Assembly: GCF_019649055.1 (NCBI RefSeq)
Contig: NW_026570342.1
Span: forward strand, 332,595-396,594
Reading direction: 5' to 3'
Source of the DNA: Paramacrobiotus metropolitanus
Lineage: Eukaryota; Tardigrada; Eutardigrada; Parachela; Macrobiotidae
DNA: 64,000 bases
Under the pieces are notes generated by a model that made no database searches, was not told the DNA's origin, and worked only from the letters and a program-made list of their open reading frames with translations. Of the stretch, positions 34,675-44,274 are shown piece after piece. Both the position numbers and the translations under genes were made by a program. The first letter of the stretch is position 1, and each line of letters starts with the position of its first letter.

Positions 34675-34950
34675 TCAGAGGTTGGAAAACAAGCTTTTTT
34701 GGAGTGGAACTACTACTAGCATAACAAAGAGCAAAAAATTAACGTCAATATTATTACCCAGTATCTTTTGTAATTTTCTGGCTGAACGTATATACTCATG
34801 CAGTGGTTTTGTGATCAGGCTGAAGAATATGGAATTCAGTAAAGCCAGCCATAAATTCATCGGCGTAACATTAACTTCCGGTCTCCGGAGCACTTGGACC
34901 ACCTTGTCCAAGCAGATTGGTACGGCAACTTCTGTCGTGTGCCCACGGTA
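34675..34950 (-). pseudogene. GPCR C-terminal relic
   Basis: The minus-strand frame contains LALLNSIFFSLITKPLHEYI, which parallels LSLLDPIFFSLTMKHLQDFI of the receptor at 32217, preceded by a similar V-x-x-LRR region. Only the TM6-TM7 end is present; upstream sequence is not receptor-like and no start exists. It is a second receptor paralogue, truncated. Confidence 0.6.
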
Positions 34951-34999
34951 GTAGGACAGCGTTTAGCCGTTTACCAATGCATGCTTCTGTCATTTTGCA

Positions 35000-36150
35000 C
35001 GATACTCACTGACAACACTGCGTCGTTTCCAGCAGGCGTATTTCAAAATGCGTATGACGGATTTCCCTTTGGTTGCGCAGTACAGTACTGTACCCTGACC
35101 TTACGGTACAGTTGACGGAAATTTGTACAGTGCAGCAACACGCACCTGTACAGAGTACGTGCGCATTCACCATTCACAGACATCGCTTGCAGCTAGTGCA
35201 TGTTAGGACGCGAATCGGTTGAACGAATCCGGTTACGTATACTGCATCGTGTCGCTCATAGCGTACAAATTTCCGTCAAGTGCCGGGCTAGAGTACGAGA
35301 GTACAGCACTTATTTCCAACGAGATGTATTAACCGGTTGATTACAGTAACATTCTGCGACGAACACAAAGTACAGCATTTCATACGAAAGCATTGCAGGG
35401 ACTTCCGGCTGCCTAACGCACATAGCAACGTGGTTGACTTTATATCTCTCGGAGCTCTTCCACAATTTCCATTCGTTTAACTGCTATCACCTATCTCGTA
35501 CCGAATGAAGACGTTCTTAGCAGCACTTTCTTTTGAAAACAAAGAACAAGTTACGACAAATATTTTTGTGGTAAACGTGCCATTGACGGAATATAGCCGT
35601 ACTCGTAGCGATTAGTACGTACTTTAATCCCTTTACTCGTACTTGCTATAATTCCATTTACTTTCTAGAATGTTCTCTTTTGTTTTGGTGATACTGGGTT
35701 TTTCTAACCGGATGCGCCGTGTCTATACAAGTCCGTGTGAGGCAGTACTTTGACATCGTGAGTTTCATCATTCTGAGTTTTGGCAGTTTCCGAGTTATTA
35801 TTAAATTTATCGGCGGAGATGCAGGTCTCGCTTCGCGCAGATTCTTAGACTTAGCTATGCCACATTGAGATATTAGCTGGCTCATTGGTCGGTAGGACAG
35901 ATTACGGTAGTTATTCCTATCGTACTGATCTCTCCGTCACCATTCCGAATACAGATCTATGCACTTGCGGCACATGATACAACCAATGACTTCACAGAAA
36001 AAAATTCGACGCAAAGGCACAGTGCCCAAAATTTCAACTTAATGTTAGAAAGACATTCGAGAAGGAACACACATTCAAGCAGGATCGGAATGACTAACAC
36101 CATGCACACATCGACCATGGGAAACCTTTCCAGTAAGCGGTCCGCTAAAA
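35000..36150. other. intergenic, no gene seen
   Basis: Short open frames only; no domain or RNA gene. Confidence 0.45.
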
Positions 36151-36157
36151 GACATTA

Positions 36158-37872
36158 CATATTGGGAAAGACTGCGATGGACGGGTCCTTCAGCAGCTCC
36201 ACCATCAAGTACTGCAGCCAGCGCGGGAAGGACCGAACCCGCTCCAGCGTTAATCCCAACGAACTGATGGGCGCCAAATCATGCACATCCTCTTCACCCA
36301 GCAATTTCACGACCCTGAGAAAACGGCTATAAATTGCATGTCAAGTTTCTCAGAAACCGCATGGTCTAGACTTACTTGGTGAAGAACCGGGACAGCGTCC
36401 AGCCAGTGGGCCCCTCCGACCGCAGCTTCTCCTCCAGGAGGCTCTCCTCCTCAGCAGTCAACACTTCCGGGACGAACCGGCCGAAGAACTGCAGGTTACG
36501 ATGACGAATTCGCGTGATGTATTCAATAAAGTTGTCAGTGGGTTCTTCGGTCCATGGCCACACCCCGTTCTCGCGCACCACCACCGCTTTATCCACGAGC
36601 ACAGTTAGCGTCACCTAACACGCCAAAACTTAACTAAACTATTGGTGAATCCAGTGTAATACAGTCATACTAATAATAATATTGATACCAGTAAGTGTAA
36701 GACGTAAGGTTTATAACACGAACCTGTGGCTGCTTGTCGAGTGGGGGAACATTCCGGTGTAGAAATAGCAGCGCATAGTGACATTTTCCAGGATCACCGA
36801 TTTGACAAACTTTGGCAGGAAGTTGCTGAGATCCGCAGTGAGCATGTTAATGTTTTGCACCGTAATAAGACAATCCCTGTGCTGCTGGCCGCCCTCGGAT
36901 GCGTCCGGCAGAAGCTTCGTTAAATCGAGTAGCGCGTGGTAAATATCTGTTGCATATCAAAAGGTGAAAAAAATTTTAAACTTTTGATACTAAACCTGTG
37001 GTTGTTTATGGCGAACAGCACAAATTCTAGCCATTTTGCTTTCTCGTGGGCACAGCATAGGATCTGTGCGCATAACCGTTTGGCTTGCAATCAATGCTTA
37101 AGTCTATGGAAAGCAAAATGGCTAGAATTTGTGCTTGTTCATAAACAGCCACAGTTTAGTATCAAAAGTTTAAAATTTTTTCTACACCTGATATGCAACT
37201 AGTATAGCTGCACTTGATATTCACGGAGCGCGAGCGTCTGAAAGTAGTAGTATCCAAGTTTTAATGGTGGCGTGTCGTTGCGAGGTTATTTTGAACCGCG
37301 AACCGACTGATCGGTTCAACCTCTTTTTGTCGTACATTGTATAATGCCAGCCAAGGGCCACGACCTGCTCTGGCTGGCCTTCTTCACGCTCAGCAAAGCC
37401 CATTTGCATCCAGCAGTCAGATGGGGCCGCCGCCCCGGGCGGGCGTCGGAAGATGACGTTGCGGGTCTTCGGCGTCCAGAAGCGCTGCAGCAGCTGACGG
37501 CGCCACTCGCTCTCCACCTTGAGCGCTTCCCGAAACGCGTCCGCATCGGAAGGCGGTGGGCGTGGCAACAGCGCCATTGGATGGTAGGTCTCCCATTTGG
37601 TCAGGTCGAAAATGACGGTCTTCCGCAGACGCGAATCGCCCATGATGTCGGCCCATCGTTTGCACACCCTGTCAACAGAATTTGTGCGAATAATACTCCA
37701 GGATTGCAAGGATAGTGGGGCTGCTGCTGATGCTAAGAAACTTACGCCGTGCAGTTGGTCAGATCAATGATGTCCAGGAACGAGAAGACGTGCACGACGG
37801 ATTCCTCGGGTAATTCATGGAAAAAGCAAGGAAAAGACGCAGACAGATCTCCCACTACACTGTCCGACATTT
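36158..37872 (-). CDS. F-box-type protein, multi-exon (model incomplete)
   Basis: Exon 1 starts at ATG 37872 and ends at the GTAAGT donor near 37747. Exon 2 starts after an AG near 37670. Together they encode an F-box: ELPEESVVHVFSFL, then a CKRWADIM core. F-box proteins bind Skp1 and supply substrate specificity to SCF ubiquitin ligases. Further minus-strand coding blocks lie at about 37669-37221, 36946-36720 (LLPDASEGGQQHRDCLITVQ), 36614-36372 (GVWPWTEEPTDNFIEYITRI) and 36320-36158 (HDLAPISSLGLTLERVRSF, stop at 36158). The splice phase between the 36946 block and the 36614 block does not close, so a frameshift or an undetected exon is likely. A foldback element occupies the intron between the 37221 and 36946 blocks. 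Confidence 0.55.
36949..37199. mobile_element. foldback (MITE-like) element of 251 bp in an F-box gene intron
   Basis: The left arm from gttgcatatca through ttttaaacttttgatactaa to gcacaaattctagccatttt is mirrored at the right end (ending gatatgcaac) with a few mismatches; the central loop is about 60 bp. Arms are about 90 bp. No clean target duplication was found. Its left end is directly followed (on the minus strand) by the AG used as candidate acceptor for the exon starting at 36946. Confidence 0.85.
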
Positions 37873-37879
37873 TGCAGAA

Positions 37880-39500
37880 ATCGAAACTTCTGCTCATCAA
37901 GAATTAAACAGAGGAAAAGCTCGTCCGTCCAAGAGAGGAAAAAGCGTAATCACACTGTTCACATGAAGGCTGAATGACCAAAATTAATTTACTACTGAAA
38001 AGTTTCTCATACATACAAAGGTCGTCATGCCGCAGGTTTCACAGCAAAAATCTCGCTACACGAAATATACAAGTAGAAGTAACATGATATGCTGCAATAT
38101 ATCTATTGCTAAGTCTGAAGTCTGAAGTTACTTAATGATTTAATGCAGTGCTTGCGATGTGTAAGGGGCTGCACGCATGTATTACACACGCATCGCGAGT
38201 GCAGCATACTGAATGCTGTCCGACAAGCTCTCTCTGTTCTCTTGGTCAGCTGCGCTGTTGAGCCGGATTGCGCGTTCTATGGTCAGATCTGGCTCGGGCA
38301 TTTGCATTTGTACGTACAAACCCGTACCTGTTGCACCAAAGAAATGCCAGGTATGCACAAGTAGAAAGTCTTGTGAAATTGTGCAGTATCGCCTCTTCAT
38401 TTTGTTAGTTTTTCTCCTTTTAAAAATTCATGAGCATCAAAAAGAATAATCAAGGAAACAAAATACGTTAATAGCAAATTATTCTGGCATTCACAAAATT
38501 TACATGCTTTGTATCAGACTGATAATATTAGAAGATGACATTATTTTAACTGGCAATACCCCCAAATAACAATGATTTCAAGCGCTGGCGCACCTTGATT
38601 AATTAAAACTTTAAACATTAGAAAACAACCAAAATCTTCTTTCGGGTCAAAAAGTAAGTACACCTAATTGATGCAAATACTCGTAAGTACTCGTGCATGT
38701 AACCGGACGTGAGCTTGTTTAAGGTTGTACATGGTAAAGCGATTGTGTTAACACTTGCTGGAAATAATTTTGCCATTGTACATCGATGTGCTTGGTATCT
38801 ATAAGAAACATCCGATGGCACCTGGGAGAATATTCACCTGATGGAATATTCATATGATGGCACATGGGAGAATATTCGGACGATGCAAGAACCCTGATAC
38901 GGGCATTCGGCTACTCCATAATTATACGTCTGTAGGATACCGGCGCGGTGCTTCTTGGCCAATTGTCGTTCTACCAACATACGAGCAGCAGCTGATGCGA
39001 AAACATGGGAGGAAATCTTACAAAAATAACCTTCAAACTTTGTGAGTCACTCTGCGCGCAAGGAAAGAATACCAACGCCTGCTCGTTAGTCGTTAGCAAC
39101 TACAATATTTGCTGTAATGCCAGACGATAATTTTCATGTTACGCTTCATTATGGACGAGCAACAACAACAACCCGAGCATCAAGCAATATAAACAATACA
39201 GTAAAAAAACAAGTTTTCCTGCTGCGCAGAAAATGATTTATTGAGCTAGCAAAATTAAATGCTAGCCGAAAAATGCTAAACGTTAATTTTCGGGTGAATG
39301 TAAGGTTATGTAAGGTTACAAATCCATGCAGAAAGTCAGAATACGCGAAACCCAAATCCGAAATACGCTTACGATAATAAGCGAACTAAGACGAACAGAT
39401 TCACAGCAGCTCCTCCTAATTTAGGCATATAATATACGTTCGAATAAAAAGTCGATTGATAAACAACATCGTATAACAAAACCCGTGGCATCTGTACAGC
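37880..39500. other. intergenic within the F-box cluster
   Basis: No supported gene. The right part (from about 39001) is the 3' flank copy described as a tandem duplication with 42020-42544. Confidence 0.5.
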
Positions 39501-39560
39501 AGTTTGATTTAGGATTCAGTTTTATAATAAGCGTCAAGCGCGGCGAAGGTTAGCTTGTTC
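39001..39560. repeat. tandem duplication unit, partner 42020-42544
   Basis: Colinear strings include ggaaatctt, aataccaacgc, tttattgagctagcaaaa, aatgctaa and ttcagttt(t)tatartaagcgtcaa. The shared block is the 3' flank plus terminal coding codons of a minus-strand gene, so the cluster arose by duplication of a unit of roughly 3 kb. Confidence 0.8.
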
Positions 39561-41901
39561 AGCAGCGTAAAGTCCAGTTGTCGCAAATCAATTTCATCCC
39601 AGCATTGTGGACTGTTATCGTCACTAACGTCGTTGAACCTGGTAGCAACAAACCGCATTCTTACCCATTCATTATTTTGCTTCGACGGATAATGCAGTGA
39701 CTTTTACTTACAGCTGAAGGAACCTGCGAATCCCCGCCCACTGCTCGGGATAAGCCAGTGTCTGAACCCAGCGCGTGTGTACCGCCTTGACCTTCTCCAA
39801 TACCCGCTGAGAACCGACTGGACAGCTGTCGTTCGCGGCTGCCAAAAAACGCCGGCACTGTTCAGAGACTGTTTCCGTGCAGTGGAACCGCAGCAGCGAA
39901 GTCATCACATCTAACCGTCCTTCGTCGGCATCCCACATGAGCGATTGCTCAGCGGATGGCCATGTCCGGCCTTTTTCGTAGAAAAACTGCAGCAGAGACT
40001 TGCTGCCGGTTCCATCGGATGCGGTGTAGTTAACCAGCACAAGGCGTTCACATGCGGACATCCAATTTGACAGCCGGCAGCACTCGTAGTTTCCATTCTT
40101 AAGACCGAATTCGAGCATCAGGAATGGCACACTAGAATAGAACGGGTTTTCGTTGCCGTTCTTGGCGATAAGCAGTGGCAGCTGCGTGGCATTTTTTTTC
40201 AGTATATTGCCAAGACTCTCCATTCTTGATGTGAATTCTCTATCACTACGGTCTTGGCTCCTCTCTGCCTTGGTTCTCTCATCAACCAACGCTACTGCTC
40301 GTGTGCGCTGAGAAATGGTGCGTTGTAACAGCGCTGCAAACTTATATGCTTCACTGAACTTCAGTTCCTCGGTTATGCACCAGTTCCAGCGCTCCTTAAT
40401 GACCAACGGCCGAATGACGAAAACGAAGGTTCCTGCAGCACAAGCTTCAAAGATGCAGGGACCATGCAGTACGGATCTCCACAACGCACAAGTTCTGTAA
40501 AGCGACGTTCGGACAATACTTCACTTTTACGAATCTTAACGGATTTCTTAACCAATAATAATTGTTACATTAACGGTCAAACAGGACAATGGCAATGTAT
40601 CATTAAACCGGAAAGACGATAGTATCATGTGGTTGTTTTTTAATGTTTAACTATCAGGTAGGCGCTATTCTACCCGCGAATCTGTGGATTACGCGAGTCA
40701 AAGGCAGTCCGAAAGCAGCGGCACCGGCGCGATATCAGGCGCAAATTCATTGAGAAGCTATAGTAACGTTACAGCCGAGAGAATTTTCCTGATAATTTGT
40801 TTTTAACGATTTCTTAGTTTTAACATTTGGTTCGCCAACTTACTGGCTCGTTCGTAACTGAGTAGCGGCATCCAGATTCCACAACAAACAATGCAGAATT
40901 TCAATCGCGAGATCGTTGACGTGCATTTCTTCGCGTTCTGCAAAAGAACCCACTTATCAGCTACATTTTTTTTTTCATTTTCGCTTTTGCAAAATGACAC
41001 CTTAGAACTAAAGCCGCAAATTTTTTTCCAAGGCCTTAATCTACAGTAGCTTCAGTATTCAGTACTAACCATGCTGCAGAGAAACCATTGGAAAGTTCTC
41101 AACCACCAACGGGCGTGCCTGCTTGAGCTCCCTCGACTGTTGCTCGGCGAGGTATTTACAGCACGCTTCCTTCAGCGATTCCACGGTCCAGAACATGCTG
41201 CTCCCGATGGCGTTCCCCTGCATTTCACTGCAGATAAAGGTCACCGTATCCATGCCGGCTCGGGCGAACACACGACATTCAAACTCGTGTCAACCACCCG
41301 GATGATATTTACAGCTGAACCTGAACTGTTCCGCCCAAACCATATCTAGTTTGAACTGGCAGTTGACACTGCACTCACGTTGACTCTGAGCCAACGTTAA
41401 CTGGCATGCCCAGATCAGGATGCACGGTATGAATTTCACGTGACGCAACAGATACGCCTCATCCAACGGGACGATATGCTTGCGGTAGACGAGCCCGGCA
41501 ACACGCCCGAAATAACTCGGCTCGCCATTTGCGGTCGGCAGTTGCGCGATTAGGTGGTGCGCCGGCACAATGCGGCATTCGGGGGAATTATCCAAGCGGA
41601 CAGAACAGAACATACATCCCAGATTTTCAATAATTGTTGCCGGTCGGAAAACCAACGGCCCACCGTCCTTGTCTGGCAGTGCCACATGCACGGAAAAGTT
41701 AGAAAGTGTCCGGCGGTCAATGATCAATTCATAGATAAAATAATGCGGCCACAACTGCTTGGAATGGATCCATTCTGCACTGAGCTTGGTGGCGTCGAAG
41801 TCAACGAAGAACAGGTCGCCGTCAATATCCTGAACGTATCCCAGCCACCACTGGCCGTTGTCGCGCTGCACCAGCACTGTATTTCCGATGGTACGTACTA
41901 G
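39509..41901 (-). CDS. F-box-cluster gene with Tudor-like N-terminus (copy A)
   Basis: Coding blocks on the minus strand. The first, about 41901-41290, starts VLVQRDNGQWWLGYVQDIDG and continues WIHSKQLWPHYF, a Tudor/SH3-like barrel by pattern. Next come about 41271-41065 (Cys-containing, FARAGMDTVTFICSEMQGN), a small exon at about 40927-40848 with an F-box-like core (VNDLAIEILHCLLWNLDAA), and a large exon, about 40484-39712. The last exon is 39638-39509 and ends in LTFAALDAYYKTES. The large exon joins the last one cleanly (donor GTAAGT, acceptor CTACCAG) and in phase. Earlier junctions are less certain. Family function is unknown; a ubiquitin-ligase adaptor role is suggested by the F-box-like part and neighbour. 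Copy B of this gene carries the Polinton insertion. Confidence 0.55.
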
Positions 41902-41939
41902 GAGAATTTTTTAGGGATTTGTCAAGGAAGATTTGCGAA

Positions 41940-41986
41940 TGTAGCGGTAACCCTCGGTCGGGGGAGTTTTTGCGTCAGAGAATCAG
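41940..41986 (+). mobile_element. tiny 3' fragment of an RLE-type retrotransposon
   Basis: The plus-strand codons read GNPRSGEFLRQRIST, matching the conserved C-terminal tail of the elements at 14399 (RSDEFLRQRLS) and 19298 (TEFLRQRIS). Nothing else of the element is preserved. It lies in the intergenic space of the duplicated cluster. Confidence 0.5.
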
Positions 41987-42019
41987 TACTGAGACAACCA
42001 CACCAGCAGCAGCAGCTTC

Positions 42020-42544
42020 GAAACATGAGAGGAAATCTTGCAAGAATAATCTTCTGACTTTTATGAGTCACTTTGCGCGCATGGAACAAATACCAACGCT
42101 TGCTCATTATTAACTATTTATTCGAATTGCAAACGATGATTTTCTTGTTACGCTCCACGATGGGCGAACAACACAAGAGCCCGAACATCAAACAATGAAA
42201 ACGATACTAAAAGAAAACTTTCCTGATGCGTATAAATTGATTTATTGAGCTAGCAAAAACTAAATGCTAATCCAGAAATGCTAGGTGTTAGTTTTAGGGT
42301 AAACGTAGCGCTTCGAAGAAAGTATCCATGCAAGATTCAACATACGCGAACTATCATCATCAGTGAAATACACAACAGCGAACACACAACAGCTCCTCCT
42401 AATTTATACGGTCGAATAAAAAGCATCCTGGTGCTGGTGGATTGGCGGTGTTTTTTCGACGGTCATCGTTTTCCATCGTATGACGAAAACCACGGTAGTT
42501 CAATTTAGAATTCAGTTTTTATAGTAAGCGTCAAGTGCGACGAA
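42020..42544. repeat. tandem duplication unit, partner 39001-39560, cut by the Polinton
   Basis: Colinear with 39001-39560 up to 42544, where similarity stops abruptly at the first base of the terminal inverted repeat. Copy A continues with ggttagcttg at this point. Confidence 0.85.
42512..42544 (-). pseudogene. last codons of F-box-cluster gene copy B, interrupted by the Polinton
   Basis: The final 11 codons (FVALDAYYKN, then TGA at 42514-42512) match the end of copy A (FAALDAYYKTES). The exon is cut exactly at the Polinton boundary, so the rest of copy B should lie beyond the right end of this window. The insertion separates the terminal codons from the rest of the gene. Confidence 0.75.
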
Positions 42545-42627
42545 AGCAGCAGGAGGGTCGGGTCCCTCATAGAGTTTGCCCAATACAGGTGGGGCAGCCG
42601 CAATACAAGTGGCGGCTGTCTCTACCA
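42545..42627 (+). repeat. left terminal inverted repeat of the Polinton
   Basis: 83 bp starting agcagcaggagggtcgggtc and ending ctgtctctacca. Identical to the reverse complement of the right end apart from two extra g bases after position 11. Similarity ends abruptly after 42627. Confidence 0.97.
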
Positions 42628-42629
42628 GA

Positions 42630-43050
42630 ACCCCCCACCGTATGTTGGCACTAAAATGCGAAGCGGCAGTTACGTTAATTGTGTACTGTGTATTGCTATA
42701 GGTAGGGCAGTCACTAATAGAGATTGTGTGTCGCAGTACTCACCACCTGCGATAGCGCGGTTACCAATAATCGAACTGCCTGTCAATCATTCTGTCCGGC
42801 AAATTGCAAGGCAAACTTTTCCCATGCAATACTACGGATTTCTATTGTGTTCACGCTCAGACAATTTTGCATGGCAAATTTGCAGCTATAAAGCGTACTG
42901 CACACTGCAGTCCGGTAATTGCCTGCACTTGTAATACCTGTAATTTGTTTGCATTTTATTTCGATACTTTACTGTAGTATCCTTTTCACTACTCTGGTTT
43001 TCCTATACGTTACAATGTTTCATAGCGGTGTGTATTCCCAGTACGACATT
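42630..43050. other. left subterminal region of the Polinton
   Basis: No supported gene. Probably the promoter and 5' leader of the ANP32-like gene; a first exon for that gene was looked for but not recognised. Confidence 0.4.
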
Positions 43051-43054
43051 GTTG

Positions 43055-44062
43055 GTTATTTGAGGGCAAACCGGACGATGCCAAGACCATCATCCTGGAC
43101 GAGTTCCCCATTACCAGCTTTACGGGTCTGCCGCTGCAGCGTTTTACAACCTGCGCTGTTTGTCGGCTAACGCGTGCGGATTGACCTCCGTTGTCGGATT
43201 GCCACTGATGCCGAACCTGACGTTCCTCCAGCTGAATGACAACCGTCTCGGGTTCGCGGAGAACAACCCCCAGCTGGCGGCCCTGGCCCGGACCACGCCT
43301 AATCTGAAGCGCCTGACGTTGGCCAATAACGGCATCATCACTGTCCAACAGCTGGAACCACTGAAGAACCTGCCAGCCCTGCGGACCGTGGACCTCTACT
43401 CCAATACCGTCACCAGAGCCCATCATCGGCAACTGGTTTTGGCGGTACCGCAGGTCGTGCGTTGGGATGGTGACGGCGGGGACTTTGAGAGTGACAGCGA
43501 CGAAGAAATGAAAGGTTGGTCAATGCAGTTTTATAATGATAGGCCCATGTAACACCCACGGTAACACCCACGGTTAGTTAAATTATGTAATTTTTCAGAG
43601 CGCTTCATGTTTATAGAACCGGCAACGGACAGCGAAGAAGAAGACAATGACGACGACGAATCCATGGCCGAATCAGGTAACCAACTTTCAGGAAGTTTTC
43701 GAGTTACGCCTTCAAAAAAGCCTAATTTTTGTGTCTTCGTAGATCACACTTGGATTTTGCCTGGTGCCGAAACTCCAGACTGGATGCACAGCAGCGATGA
43801 AGAAATGCCGGACTCGGGCTCGGAGGCTGAAGACGAAGCAGACGGCAGTGGAGGCGACGACGTAATTCCGGACTCGTGCTCGGAGGCTGAAGACGAAGCA
43901 GACAGCAGTGGAGGCGACGACGTAATTCCGGACTCGTGCTCGGAGGCGGAGGACGAAGTGGATGAAGAGGACGGCAGTGACCACGAAGGCGGCGGCCAGG
44001 ACGACGGCGACAAGAAGGACAGCGACAATGGCAAGGACGACGACGTTGTTTTGGTTGAGTAA
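43055..44062 (+). CDS. ANP32-like leucine-rich acidic protein (cargo gene)
   Basis: The first recognisable block (from about 43055, EGKPDDAKTIILDEF) is followed, after a one-base frameshift near 43141, by leucine-rich repeats (LPLMPNLTFLQLNDNRLG, PNLKRLTLANNGI, LEPLKNLPALRTVDLYSN) and the LRR cap (VPQVVRWDGDGGDF). Introns at about 43516-43596 (GTTGGT...TTTCAG) and optionally 43677-43742 lead to an acidic tail with three 20-residue repeats (SEAEDEAD, SGGDDVIPDS; 60-bp period at 43801-43955), ending EDDVVLVE-like at 44062. LRR plus cap plus acidic tail is the layout of ANP32 proteins, nuclear histone and phosphatase regulators. No start codon is assigned; the N-terminal exon is missing or unrecognised. 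Known Polinton core genes do not include this family, so it looks host-derived. Confidence 0.8.
43801..43955 (+). repeat. 60-bp in-frame tandem repeat in the acidic tail
   Basis: Two and a half units of exactly 60 bp (unit gccggactcgggctcggagg...) keep the frame and encode the repeated 20-residue acidic module. Recent expansion is likely because the first two units differ at only a few bases. Confidence 0.93.
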
Positions 44063-44274
44063 ATTGTTTTTCTTATTTCGGAATGCGCTGATTATATTTT
44101 GCGCAATACACCCACGGTTCAGTTTTCTTGTTGTAATGGCTATTCTATTTACTGTTTCAGTCATGATTGTACTAACTGGGTTTCTTCATAACTAAACTAA
44201 TTTTGTGCTTCTGTTATTTGTACTGGTTTTAATTGTTGTACGTACGTATAAACCTGTGCGTTGTAATGGCTATT

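Noticed and set aside
43712-44164. 150-codon minus-strand frame rich in Val/Ala/Arg
   Set aside because: It is the reverse shadow of the acidic repeats of the ANP32-like gene.
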